A stretch of DNA of 64,000 bases from Amycolatopsis rifamycinica (GTDB taxonomy: Bacteria > Actinomycetota > Actinomycetes > Mycobacteriales > Pseudonocardiaceae). The first letter of the stretch is position 1. Every line of letters begins with the position of its first letter. The translations under genes and the position numbers were made by a program. The stretch covers positions 1-64,000 of the forward strand of contig NZ_JMQI01000057.1 in NCBI RefSeq assembly GCF_000695625.1. Direction: 5' to 3'. Shown in pieces: positions 8,195 through 15,993 of this stretch. A model generated the notes under the pieces. That model ran no database searches. It worked only from the letters and a program-made list of their open reading frames with translations, and was not told the DNA's origin.

Positions 8195-8972
8195 GGCGAA
8201 GGCCCGTTCGCTGCGCGAGCTGCACCAGGGGAAGCTGCTGGTGCTGCCGAACGCGTGGGACGAGGCGAGCGCGGAACTCGTGGTCGAGGCGGGGTTCCCG
8301 GTCGTGGCGACGTCGAGTGCCGCGGTCGCGGACGCGCTCGGCCACGAGGACGGCGAACGGGCGCCGTGGCGGGAGATGTTCGCGGTGGTGGCGCGGATCG
8401 CCCGCGCGGTGCCGGTGCCCGTGACGGTGGACGCGGAGGCGGGCTACGGCCTGGCGCCGGACCGGCTCGTGGCCGAGCTGCTGGCCACCGGGGCCGTGGG
8501 CTGCAACATCGAGGACACCGACCACCGGGCCGGGGGACTGGTGCCCGCGGCGGCCCACGCGGACCGGCTGGCCGCGATCCGCGCGGCCGCCGACGCGGCT
8601 GGGGTCCCGGTGGCGCTCAACGCGCGGATCGACACTTTCCTGCCGCACAGCGGGTTTTCGGGGGCGGAGCGGACGGACGAGGCGATCCGGCGTGGCCGGC
8701 TCTACCGCGACGCCGGCGCGGACTGCGTGTACCCGATCGGGATTTCGAGCGCGGCCGACCTCGGGAAGGTGATCACCGGCGTGGGCGGGCCGGTCAACGG
8801 GAACACGGGCCCCGAGCTGGACTTGGACACCCTGGCGTCGCTGGGGGTCGCCAGGGTGTCCTTCGGACCGCGGTTCTACCGCGCGGGGCCGGCGGCGATG
8901 CGGGACGGGCTCGAGGAACTGCGCCGTGCGGCGGGGATGGGGGGACCGGGTGCCCGGGCAGCCGGCCGATGA
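8187..8972 (+). CDS. Isocitrate lyase/PEP mutase superfamily protein
   Basis: A 261-residue TIM-barrel protein of the PEP mutase/isocitrate lyase superfamily. It shows the early strand LLVLPNAWDEASAELVVEAGFPVVATSS, the metal-binding VTVDAEAGYG, and NIEDTDH. The KKCGH-type motif of isocitrate lyase is missing, which places it with the short actinobacterial PEP-mutase-like proteins whose reactions are mostly unknown (C-C or C-P bond lyases or mutases). ATG 8187 follows GAAGGAG and overlaps the MFS stop. The neighbouring DinB-like gene overlaps its end, so three genes form one operon. Confidence 0.82.
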   Translation: MSEAKARSLRELHQGKLLVLPNAWDEASAELVVEAGFPVVATSSAAVADALGHEDGERAPWREMFAVVARIARAVPVPVTVDAEAGYGLAPDRLVAELLATGAVGCNIEDTDHRAGGLVPAAAHADRLAAIRAAADAAGVPVALNARIDTFLPHSGFSGAERTDEAIRRGRLYRDAGADCVYPIGISSAADLGKVITGVGGPVNGNTGPELDLDTLASLGVARVSFGPRFYRAGPAAMRDGLEELRRAAGMGGPGARAAGR

Positions 8973-9522
8973 GGTGCTGCTCGCCGCCGCGCTGGACCAC
9001 GCCGTCGCGTCGGCGGCCGAGGTCGGTCTCGCCGACCTCGGCCGCCCCTCGGCCTGCGACGGCTGGACCGTCGCCGACGCGCTCGCCCACCTCACGCGAT
9101 CCCTCCAGTGCGTGGCCACTTCACTGGTCTCCGGCGCCGTTCCGCCCGACGCGCCGCCGCGGGACGGGCCGGCCACCGCCCGGTCCCTCCGGCGCGACCT
9201 CGGCCGGGCCGCGGCCGCGCTCACGGCCGCGGCCCGGGATCTCCGCGGCCGGCGCGCGGTCGCCGTCGACGGGCTGCCGCTGCCGTGTCACCAGCTGATG
9301 GTCGTGGGCGCCATCGAAGCCGCCGTGCACGGCTGGGACGCCAACCCGGCCCGGCCGATCCCCGGCGAGCTCGCCACCCGGTTGCTCGCCGAGCTGCCGT
9401 CGGTGCTCGACCGCGGCACCCGCCGGGGCGTGTTCGCCGACCCCGTCGTCCTGCCGCCGGGCCACCCGCCCGGCGTCCGCCTGCTCGCCGCCCTCGGGAG
9501 GGATGATCGACGATGTCCATGA
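8950..9522 (+). CDS. DinB-like / maleylpyruvate isomerase family protein (TIGR03086-like)
   Basis: The product has the four-helix DinB/MDMPI pattern: a first helix with an early Leu/Asp, then GWTVADALAHLTRS, where a metal-ligand His sits in DALAHL, and GAIEAAVHGWDANPARPI with the second His in AVHGWD. Such proteins are metal- and often mycothiol-dependent isomerases or transferases. I start at GTG 8950, overlapping the previous stop (8972), because GGGGATGGGGGG lies upstream; an ATG at 8926 is also open. It partly overlaps the following sigma factor (ATG 9513), continuing the tight packing. Substrate unknown. Confidence 0.78.
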   Translation: MPGQPADEVLLAAALDHAVASAAEVGLADLGRPSACDGWTVADALAHLTRSLQCVATSLVSGAVPPDAPPRDGPATARSLRRDLGRAAAALTAAARDLRGRRAVAVDGLPLPCHQLMVVGAIEAAVHGWDANPARPIPGELATRLLAELPSVLDRGTRRGVFADPVVLPPGHPPGVRLLAALGRDDRRCP

Positions 9523-10487
9523 CGAACGAGGAGAGTGTGGTGTCTTCCGAGGAGCGGCTGCGCGACGAGTTCGGCTCGCTGCGCCCGGCGCTGGTCGCGC
9601 ACTGTTACCGGATGACCGGGTCCTACCAGGACGCCGAAGACGTCGTCCAGGAGACCTACCTCAAGGCCGCCCGGGGTGTGGACGCCTTCGAAGGGCGGTC
9701 CTCCCTCAAGACGTGGCTCTACCGGATCGCCACCAACACCTGCCTCACCGAGCTGAACCACCGCAGCCGGCGCGTGCTGCCGTCCGGGCTCGGGGCGCCG
9801 TCGGACGATCCCGGCGCGCACGCCTTCGCCGACGAATCGGTCGCGTGGCTCGGGCCGCTGCCCGACGCCGTGCTCGGCGACCCGGGGGAGGTCGTCGTGC
9901 GGCGCGAGTCGGTCCGGCTCGCACTGGTCGCCGCGCTGCAGCACCTGCCGGCGCGGCAGCGGGCCGCGTTCCTGCTCCGCGAAGTCCTTTCGTGGTCGGC
10001 CGCCGAGATCGCCGACGTCCTCGGCCTCAGCGTGCCCGCCGTGAAGAGCCTCCTGCAGCGGGCCCGCGTCCGCCTCGACGAACTGGACCTGGACGGCTCG
10101 CCAGAGCCGCTCGGCCCGGAGGACGAGCGCGCGCTGCTCGACCGCTACATCGCGGCGTTCGAAGCCGAGGACACCGCGGCGCTGCGGGCCGTCATCCAGG
10201 ACGACTTCAGCCTCGAAGCCGTGCCGCACCCGACGTGGTTCCGCGGCGTGGCCGTGTGCCTGCCGTTCATGGAACGCACGTTCGCCGTCCGGGGCGGCGC
10301 CGTGCGGCTGCTGCCCACCCGGGCCAACGGCCAGCCCGCCGCGGCCAGCTACCACGCCGGCGCCGACGGCGTCCCGCGGGCCGACGGGCTGTGGGTGTTC
10401 ACGGTGACCGACGGCCGCTTCTCCCGGGCGGTGAAGTTCCACGACGTGGGGCTGGTGACGGCGGCCGGGCTGCCGGACCGGCTTTAG
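9513..10487 (+). CDS. Sigma-70 family factor with C-terminal SnoaL-like domain (TIGR02960 type)
   Basis: A 324-residue sigma factor larger than a plain ECF. Region 2 lies near residues 20-90 (ALVAHCYRMTGSYQDAEDVVQETYLKA), region 4 near 130-185 (LPARQRAAFLLREVLSWSAAEIADVL, then VKSLLQRARVRLDEL), and a C-terminal NTF2/SnoaL-like domain from about 205 (LLDRYIAAFEAEDTAALRAVIQDDFSLEAVP). This is the layout of the TIGR02960 sigma family, where the extra domain probably controls activity in place of an anti-sigma factor. Start ATG 9513 has GGGAGGG upstream and overlaps the previous gene. Confidence 0.88.
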   Translation: MSMTNEESVVSSEERLRDEFGSLRPALVAHCYRMTGSYQDAEDVVQETYLKAARGVDAFEGRSSLKTWLYRIATNTCLTELNHRSRRVLPSGLGAPSDDPGAHAFADESVAWLGPLPDAVLGDPGEVVVRRESVRLALVAALQHLPARQRAAFLLREVLSWSAAEIADVLGLSVPAVKSLLQRARVRLDELDLDGSPEPLGPEDERALLDRYIAAFEAEDTAALRAVIQDDFSLEAVPHPTWFRGVAVCLPFMERTFAVRGGAVRLLPTRANGQPAAASYHAGADGVPRADGLWVFTVTDGRFSRAVKFHDVGLVTAAGLPDRL

Positions 10488-11143
10488 CGGGGTGCGTCGC
10501 GTCGCTTGCGTCCCCGGACGCGGCGGACCACGAACAGGCCGGCGGCGACGGCGATCGCGGCGAACACGACGTACTGGAAGAGCGACGCGTACCGCTCGAC
10601 GACCGGCCAGTGCTCGCCGAGCAGGTAGCCGGCGACGACGAACCCGGTGTTCCAGACCAGGCTCCCGGCCGTGGTGTAGAGCAGGAACCGCCCGAACGGC
10701 ATGCGTTCGACGCCGGCGGGCAGCGAGACGAGGCTGCGGAAGACGGGGATCATGCGCCCGAAGAAGACGGCCTTCCCGCCGTGCCGGCCGAACCACGCGG
10801 CGGTCCGGTCGAAATCGGCGGTCTTGACGAGCGGGACCCGGCCCACCAGCCGCCGCGCGCGGTCGTGCCCGAGCCACCGGCCGAGCAGGAAGACGACGAC
10901 GGCACCGGCGACGGAGCCGAGGGTGGTCCAGAACAGGGCGCCCCCGAGGCTGAAGGCACCCCGCCCGGCGGCGAACCCGGCGAGCGGGAGGACGAGTTCG
11001 CTGGGCAGGGGAGGGAAGAGGTTGTCGAGCCCGACGACGAGGGCGGCCCCGGGGCCGCCGAGGGATTCCATGAGCCCCACGGCCCACCCGGCCACCCCGC
11101 TCAGCTCCTCGCCGGCGGCGGTGGGGGTGGTGGCTGTGGTCAT
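10484..11143 (-). CDS. DedA/SNARE-associated family membrane protein
   Basis: A 219-residue polytopic membrane protein. It carries the DedA core: an early DNLFPPLPSELVLPLAG segment, two long hydrophobic re-entrant/TM regions, GRHGGKAVFFGRMIPVFRSLVSLPAGV with its conserved Arg and Pro, and FLLYTTAGSLVWN. DedA proteins act as lipid scramblases/flippases and support membrane homeostasis. The C-terminus is basic (RRVRGRKRRDAPR). It converges with the sigma factor gene, overlapping its stop by four bases. Its start ATG 11143 has GGAGCCCCC upstream, a weak ribosome-binding site. Confidence 0.9.
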   Translation of the reverse strand: MTTATTPTAAGEELSGVAGWAVGLMESLGGPGAALVVGLDNLFPPLPSELVLPLAGFAAGRGAFSLGGALFWTTLGSVAGAVVVFLLGRWLGHDRARRLVGRVPLVKTADFDRTAAWFGRHGGKAVFFGRMIPVFRSLVSLPAGVERMPFGRFLLYTTAGSLVWNTGFVVAGYLLGEHWPVVERYASLFQYVVFAAIAVAAGLFVVRRVRGRKRRDAPR

Positions 11144-11472
11144 GGGGGCTCCTGGGGTGGGGTGTCGCGTGCGGCGGGGTCGCCGGGGTGGCGGGCGGTG
11201 CCGGCGCGGCTTTGGGCGGGGGTGGCGGGCAGGGGTGGCTTGCCGGGGAGTTCGCGGGTGCTCGTGAGGCCGGCCCTTGCCCGCCGAGCCCGGCCGTGCC
11301 GCGAGCCCGGCCGGGCCATGGCTTACCCGGCGCCGGGCCGGGACTCACCCGGCATGGCCGGGCGGAGGCGCTCCCGGGCGGGCGCGGGAGCGGTCCCGGC
11401 GGGAACTCACCGGAATAGCCGGAGCCGGGGCCCACCCGATGGCCAGGCGAGGCTTGCCCGGCCGGGCCGGGC
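11144..11472. repeat. Gene-free, extremely GC-rich stretch with degenerate palindromic repeats
   Basis: No credible gene is present. From about 11321 to 11485 a short unit of the form CT(C/T)ACCCGGC-x-GCCGGGC recurs at least five times: near 11321, 11344, 11406, 11431 and 11471. The best copy, CCCGGCATGGCCGGG, is itself nearly palindromic. The last copy runs into the 3' end of the lipoprotein gene. It looks like a small cluster of decayed extragenic palindromic repeats. It may also serve as a terminator region for the two genes that flank it on the minus strand. Confidence 0.45.
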
Positions 11473-11847
11473 TCATCCGGCGCAGGCCTTGGTCAGCGTC
11501 GCCACCTGGTCCGCCTTCTTCTGGACCCACTCCGCCGGCCGCTTCACCAGGTCGTCGGGTGTTGTCTCGCGCAGGGTCGTCGCCAGGCCGTTGATCGCGT
11601 CGGCTGCCGTGGTGTTCGCCGCGCGGGAGGCCAGGCCGGTCAGCTCGTCCGCGGCCGCGTGGGCTCGGTCGGCCGCCGCCTGGGGGTTGGTCAGGTCCGG
11701 GTTGGCCGTGGCTATGCGGACCGCGTCCGCGCAGACCGCGGCCGTCGAGGCCGCGTTGCTCACCTGGCCCGCCGTCTCGGCTGCCGCGCCGCAGCCGGTC
11801 AGGGTCAGCAGGAGGCCTCCGGCGAGGACCGTGTTGATCAAGCGCAT
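11473..11847 (-). CDS. Small secreted lipoprotein of unknown function
   Basis: A 124-residue protein with a lipoprotein signal peptide (INTVLAGGLLLTLTGC, lipobox LTGC, Cys19). The mature part is mostly amphipathic helix rich in Ala, Asp and Thr (AAADRAHAAADELTGLASRAANTTAADAINGLATTLRE), typical of small actinobacterial helical lipoproteins of no known function. It follows the TerC-family gene with a one-base gap (TGA-C-ATG), so it is probably co-transcribed with it and shares its Mn2+ riboswitch control. AAGGA precedes ATG 11847. Confidence 0.75.
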   Translation of the reverse strand: MRLINTVLAGGLLLTLTGCGAAAETAGQVSNAASTAAVCADAVRIATANPDLTNPQAAADRAHAAADELTGLASRAANTTAADAINGLATTLRETTPDDLVKRPAEWVQKKADQVATLTKACAG

Positions 11848-11848
11848 G

Positions 11849-12778
11849 TCATTCCTTCCGAGCGAGGGCTGTGGTGCGGGTCCGGAGCAGGCTGGCGGTG
11901 ACCGCCGTCGCGAGGATCGCGGCGACCACGCCCAGCGACAGCGCCGTGGGGATCTTCCAGACGTCCAGCAGCAGCATCTTCACGCCGACCCAGACCAGGA
12001 CCAGCGCCAAGCCGATCTTCAAGTACACGAACCGGTGCATCACGTCGGCGAGCAGGAAGTACATCGCCCGCAGGCCGAGGACCGCGAAGGCGTTCGACGT
12101 GAACACCAGGAACGGTTCCTGGGTGACCGCGAAGATCGCCGGGATCGAGTCGACCGCGAAAACGATGTCCGTGACCTCGATCAGCACCAGGACCGCCAGC
12201 AACGGCGTCGCCACCCAGCGGCCCGCCCGCCGGACCAGGAACTTGCCGCCGTGGTCGCCGTCGGTGGACGGGACGACCTTGCGGAACGCCCGCAGCACGA
12301 CGTTCTGCTCGTAGTCGACCGTCTCGTCCTTGTGCAGCGCCATCCGGACGCCGGTGATGACCAGGAACGCGCCGAACACGTAGAGGATCCAGGCGAAGCT
12401 CGCGATCAGCACCGAGCCCGCGGCGATGAACACCGCCCGGAACACCAGGGCACCGACGACGCCGTAGAACAGGATGCGGTGCTGGTACTCGCGGGGGACC
12501 GCGAAGTAGCCGAAGATGATCGCGAACACGAAGACGTTGTCGACCGCCAGCGACTTCTCGATGACGTAGCCGGCGAAGTACTGGCCCGCGAACTCCGCGC
12601 CCCAGACCCACCAGACCACGGCGCCGAAGGCGAGGCCGAGCACCACCCACGCGCCGGACCACGCCAGCGCCGACCGGACGCCGACGACGGGCGACTTGCG
12701 GTGGGCGGCCAGGTCGATCGCGAGCATGGCCAGGATCACGCCGAGCACGGCGGCCCAGGCCCAGAAGGGGACGGTCAC
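11849..12778 (-). CDS. TerC/Alx-family membrane protein (probable Mn2+ exporter)
   Basis: A 309-residue TerC-family protein with about eight or nine membrane helices. The family signatures are FAGYVIEKSLAVDNVFVFAIIF, with its acidic metal-binding residues, and VLVLIEVTDIVFAVDSIPAIFAVTQEPFLVFTSNAFAVLGLRAMYF. Members such as Alx export Mn2+. I start at GTG 12778 (VTVPFWAWAAVLGV) because GGAGGAG lies six bases upstream. That site is the 3' strand of a hairpin in the leader. A yybP-ykoY riboswitch precedes the gene, which supports a Mn2+ role rather than tellurite resistance. The small lipoprotein gene follows immediately. Confidence 0.92.
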   Translation of the reverse strand: MTVPFWAWAAVLGVILAMLAIDLAAHRKSPVVGVRSALAWSGAWVVLGLAFGAVVWWVWGAEFAGQYFAGYVIEKSLAVDNVFVFAIIFGYFAVPREYQHRILFYGVVGALVFRAVFIAAGSVLIASFAWILYVFGAFLVITGVRMALHKDETVDYEQNVVLRAFRKVVPSTDGDHGGKFLVRRAGRWVATPLLAVLVLIEVTDIVFAVDSIPAIFAVTQEPFLVFTSNAFAVLGLRAMYFLLADVMHRFVYLKIGLALVLVWVGVKMLLLDVWKIPTALSLGVVAAILATAVTASLLRTRTTALARKE

Positions 12779-12786
12779 GACACACT

Positions 12787-12904
12787 CCTCCGGTTCGGTG
12801 ACGAACCGGAGGTCTCCCCGGTCACCTGACGGTGACGCCGGCACCGGGCTGCTCAGGGGCAGCCGGATTGACGATGCCGGACCGGGCGGGTACTCCCCTC
12901 CGCT
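12787..12904 (-). promoter_or_regulatory. yybP-ykoY (Mn2+) riboswitch with RBS-masking hairpin
   Basis: Reading the minus strand, the leader starts with CGGAGGGGAGTA (12902-12891), followed by GCATCGTCAAT (12877-12867) and GGGGAGACCTCC (12819-12808). These are the landmark segments of the actinobacterial yybP-ykoY aptamer. P1 can form between CGGAGG (12902-12897) and CCTCCG (12812-12807). The same CCTCCG begins an 11-bp stem (12812-12802 with 12797-12787, loop TCAC) that covers the TerC ribosome-binding site GGAGGAG (12791-12785). Thus aptamer closure and masking exclude each other, so Mn2+ binding should switch translation on. Confidence 0.82.
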
Positions 12905-12910
12905 ACGACC

Positions 12911-12939
12911 AGAATGACGAACTCCACTTCGTCTGTCAA
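12911..12939 (-). promoter_or_regulatory. Sigma-70-type promoter for the riboswitch-TerC transcript
   Basis: On the minus strand TTGACA (12939-12934) is followed after 17 bases by CATTCT (12916-12911). Transcription would start near 12904, right at the 5' strand of P1 of the riboswitch. The -35 box is a perfect match to consensus; the -10 is weaker. It sits in an AT-richer patch just before the divergent winged-helix gene. Confidence 0.6.
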
Positions 12940-12963
12940 GTTCGGACGTCTACTGTGGCCGGT

Positions 12964-13254
12964 ATGGCTTCGTGGACGTTCCTCAGCAACCACGCGCACG
13001 TCCTGCTGTGCGTGGCCGCGGATCCCGACCGGACGCTGCACGACATCGCCGAGCGGGTGGGGATCACCGAACGCGGCGTGCAGCTCATCCTTGCCGACCT
13101 GATCGCGGAGGGCTACGTCGAGCGCGAGCGCGTCGGCCGCCGCAACCACTACAAGATCCACCCGGAAGGCCGGTTGCGCCACCCGCTGGAGGCGCACCAC
13201 CGGGTGGCGGACCTGGTCACGGCGCTCGGCGTGGAACCCGCGACCCCGGCGTGA
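12964..13254 (+). CDS. Small winged-helix (MarR/ArsR-like) regulator
   Basis: A 96-residue single-domain winged helix starting at ATG 12964 (MASWTFLSNHAHVLL). It shows LHDIAERVGITERGVQLILADLIAEGYVERERVGRRNHYKIHP, an HTH followed by a beta-hairpin wing. The protein has no ligand domain and resembles stand-alone MarR-like transcription factors of Actinobacteria. It is divergent from the TerC gene with only about 60 bp to that promoter. It might regulate TerC in addition to the riboswitch, or just itself. No clear ribosome-binding site is seen, so a leaderless mRNA is possible. Confidence 0.8.
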   Translation: MASWTFLSNHAHVLLCVAADPDRTLHDIAERVGITERGVQLILADLIAEGYVERERVGRRNHYKIHPEGRLRHPLEAHHRVADLVTALGVEPATPA

Positions 13255-13269
13255 CCCACCGCCCGGACC

Positions 13270-14919
13270 TCAGGACGCCGCCGACACCAGCCAGACCGCG
13301 GAATCGCCCGCGACCCGAGCGGACCCGTCGCTGCCGAGCACGACCTCGCCCCAGGCGCCCGGCGCCGGGAACGGCGTGCTCCCCGTGTTGACCACGCACA
13401 CCAGCCGGCCACGCCGGAAGGCGAGCACCGCGTCGTCCCCGGTTTCGAGCCACTCCACCGGGCCCGGCTCGCCGAGGCGCAGCTCCCGCCGCGCCCGGAC
13501 GGCGCGGCGGTACAGTCGCAGGGTCGAGGTCTCGTCCTTCTCCTGCACGTCGACCGCGTACCGGGCGAACCAGTCCGGCTGCGGCAGCCACGGCACCCCC
13601 GCGCCGAACCCGAACGCCGGCGCGTCCGCGGCCCACGGCAGCGGGACCCGGCAGCCGTCGCGGCCCTTCTCGAGGCCTCCCGTGCGGTGGAACACCGGGT
13701 CCTCGCGGGCCTCGTCGGGCAGGTCCTGGACCTCCGGCAAGCCGAGTTCTTCGCCCTGGTAAAGGAAGACCGAGCCGGGGAGGGCCAGCAGCAGGAGCAG
13801 CGCCGCGCGGGCCCGCCGCTCGCCGAGCCGGGTGTCGACTACGCCGCGGGGGCGCATCAGGGCCGCGAACGCGTCGTTGCTGGCCGGGGCGGGGTCGGGG
13901 CGGACGATGCCGTAGCGCGTCACCGCCCGGTGGACGTCGTGGTTGGCCAGCGTCCACGCCGCCGGGGCGCCGTGGACCGCCGTGCGGGCCGTGGCGCGCT
14001 CGATGGCCCCGCGCAGCGCCCGCGCCTCCCACGGCTGGACGAGCAGGTCGAACGAGAACGCCTGGTGCAGCTCGTCCGGGCGCAGGTAGCGGTCGAGGTC
14101 GGCCGGGTCCGGCACCCAGACCTCGCCGACCAGCAGCAGGTCGCGGTCCGGGCCGTAGCCGTCGGCGAGCGCGTGCCACCGCCGGAAGATGTCGTGCACC
14201 TCCGGCTGGTTCCAGCTGTGGGCGTTGTAGCCGCCGTCGGCCGGGTCCCAGTCGCGCAGCGCCGCGTCCTTGATCAGGCCGTGGCAGACGTCGATGCGGA
14301 AGCCGTCCACCCCGCGGTCGAACCAGAACCGCAGGACGTCGTCGAAGTACGCGAGGACTTCCGGGTTGCGCCAGTCGAAGTCCGGCTGCTCGCGGGTGAA
14401 CAGGTGCAGGTACCACTGCCCGGGCGTGCCGTCGGCTTCGGTGACCCGGGTCCAGGCCGGGCCGCCGAAGACCGACTGCCAGTTGTTGGGCGGCTCGTCG
14501 CCCCGGCCGTCGCGGAAGACGAACCGCGCGCGCTCGGGGGAGCCGGGGCCGGCGGCCAGTGCGGCGGTGAACCAGGGGTGGCGCTCCGAGCAGTGGTTGG
14601 GCACCAGGTCCATCAGGATCCGCAGGCCGCGGGCGTGTGCCTCGGCGACGAGCCGGTCGAACGTCTCGAGGCTGCCGTAGTCGGGGTTGACGCCGTGGTA
14701 GTCGGCGATGTCGTAGCCGTGGTCCGCCTGCGGCGAGGGGTAGCAGGGGTTGAGCCAGATCGCGTCGGCGCCGAGCCCGGCGATGTGCCCGAGCCGCCGG
14801 ATCACCCCGCCGAGGTCACCGACGCCGTCGCCGTCGCTGTCGGCGAACGAACGGACGTAGAGCTGGTACACGACTGCGTCGTCCCAGAACGAGCGCGGGC
14901 GGAAGGTGGTCGGCGGCAC
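13270..14919 (-). CDS. GH13 alpha-glucosidase (oligo-1,6-/alpha-1,4-glucosidase type)
   Basis: A 549-residue glycoside hydrolase family 13 enzyme without signal peptide, so intracellular. It has WDDAVVYQLYVRSFADSDGDGVGDLGGVI at the start, DLVPNHCSERHPWF (conserved region I), GFRIDVCHG with the nucleophile Asp at about 210, VGEVW with the acid/base Glu near 266, and ANHDVHR with the transition-state Asp near 328. The calcium/DGDGVGD loop and length match alpha-glucosidases and isomaltases. The start is GTG 14919. It is divergent from the ECF41 sigma gene (48 bp) and converges with the small regulator. Confidence 0.92.
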   Translation of the reverse strand: MPPTTFRPRSFWDDAVVYQLYVRSFADSDGDGVGDLGGVIRRLGHIAGLGADAIWLNPCYPSPQADHGYDIADYHGVNPDYGSLETFDRLVAEAHARGLRILMDLVPNHCSERHPWFTAALAAGPGSPERARFVFRDGRGDEPPNNWQSVFGGPAWTRVTEADGTPGQWYLHLFTREQPDFDWRNPEVLAYFDDVLRFWFDRGVDGFRIDVCHGLIKDAALRDWDPADGGYNAHSWNQPEVHDIFRRWHALADGYGPDRDLLLVGEVWVPDPADLDRYLRPDELHQAFSFDLLVQPWEARALRGAIERATARTAVHGAPAAWTLANHDVHRAVTRYGIVRPDPAPASNDAFAALMRPRGVVDTRLGERRARAALLLLLALPGSVFLYQGEELGLPEVQDLPDEAREDPVFHRTGGLEKGRDGCRVPLPWAADAPAFGFGAGVPWLPQPDWFARYAVDVQEKDETSTLRLYRRAVRARRELRLGEPGPVEWLETGDDAVLAFRRGRLVCVVNTGSTPFPAPGAWGEVVLGSDGSARVAGDSAVWLVSAAS

Positions 14920-14966
14920 CCGGCGATCTTCGCATGCGAGCCCGGCGCGGGTGGTTGACTGGGGCC

Positions 14967-15911
14967 ATGTCGGTGGATACGCACGGGGTCGAGGTGTTCG
15001 AGGCGGCCAGGGCGCGGCTGGAGGCCATCGCCTACCGGCTGCTGGGGTCGGCGAGCGATGCCGAGGACGCGGTGCAGGACACGTTCCTGCGCTGGCAGTC
15101 CGCCGACCGGGAGCACGTCGGGACACCCGAGGCGTGGCTGACGAAGGTGCTCACCAACCTCTGCCTCAACCGGCTCACCTCGGCGCGGGCCCGGCGGGAG
15201 ACCTACGTCGGCCAGTGGCTGCCCGAGCCGGTCTTCGCCGGGGACCGGATGCTCGGGCCGTCCGACACGGTCGAGCAGCGGGAATCGGTCTCGATCGCGA
15301 TGCTCACGCTGATGGAACGGCTGACGGCCAAGGAACGCGTCGTCTACGTGCTGCGCGAGGCGTTCGGGTACGCGCACGCCGAGATCGCCGAGGTGCTCGA
15401 CCTCACCGAGTCCCACTGCCAGCAGATCCACCGCCGGGCCAAGCAGCACCTGGCCGCCGACCGGCGCCGTGTCGAGGTCGACGCGGCCGCGGCCCGCAAG
15501 ATCGTCGAGGAGTTCCTCGCCGCGGCGCTCAGCGGCCGGACCGACTCGCTGGTGAAGATGCTGGCCGATGACGCCGTCAGCATCGGCGACGGCGGCGGCG
15601 CGGTCTTCTCGGTGCCGCGGCCGGTCACCGGGGCGCTGCGGGTGGCGAGGTTCCTGCGCACGCTGTTCACGCCCAGCGAAGCCAAGTGGGAGATGGTCGG
15701 CGGCCGTCCCGACCTGCACGCCGCGGTCACCAACGGGATGCCCGCGCTGGTCATGGTGGTCGGCGAGCGGGTCGCCGGCGTGGTCACGCTGGACGTGACG
15801 GCCGACGGCATCGCGGCCGTCCACGCCCAGGCGAACCCCGCCAAGCTCGAGCGCGCGACGCGCCGGTGGGGCACCGCCGAGCACGGGGAGCCGCTCGCCG
15901 GGAACTGGTGA
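14967..15911 (+). CDS. sigJ: ECF41-family sigma factor (SigJ-like) with SnoaL domain
   Basis: A 314-residue sigma factor. Sigma region 2 is near residues 10-75 (AIAYRLLGSASDAEDAVQDTFLRW), the WLPEP linker motif near 85, and region 4 near 115-165 (LTAKERVVYVLREAFGYAHAEIAEVL). A C-terminal SnoaL-like domain carries the DGGG loop (VSIGDGGGAV) and the NPxKL motif (ANPAKLER). These features define group ECF41, in which the extra domain restrains or modulates activity and no anti-sigma exists. The start is ATG 14967. The next gene encodes an FAD oxidoreductase, one of the usual genetic partners and targets of ECF41. Confidence 0.93.
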   Translation: MSVDTHGVEVFEAARARLEAIAYRLLGSASDAEDAVQDTFLRWQSADREHVGTPEAWLTKVLTNLCLNRLTSARARRETYVGQWLPEPVFAGDRMLGPSDTVEQRESVSIAMLTLMERLTAKERVVYVLREAFGYAHAEIAEVLDLTESHCQQIHRRAKQHLAADRRRVEVDAAAARKIVEEFLAAALSGRTDSLVKMLADDAVSIGDGGGAVFSVPRPVTGALRVARFLRTLFTPSEAKWEMVGGRPDLHAAVTNGMPALVMVVGERVAGVVTLDVTADGIAAVHAQANPAKLERATRRWGTAEHGEPLAGNW

Positions 15912-15993
15912 CCACGGTCACACCCGGCTCCTGTCAGGTTTCGCGCCGCTGTCCGGTTCAGGGAGCACACACCGACCGGACAGGAGCAGAACC

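Noticed and set aside
9503..12829. 1108-codon open frame crossing sigma factor, dedA, lipoprotein and TerC genes
   Set aside because: It runs through four recognisable genes in the wrong frame or strand and its sequence is compositionally artificial.
15916..15960. A perfect ECF41 promoter before the flavoprotein gene
   Set aside because: GGTCACA and TGTCAGG resemble the -35 element, but no CGTC -10 is found at the right spacing, so I do not list it as a feature.
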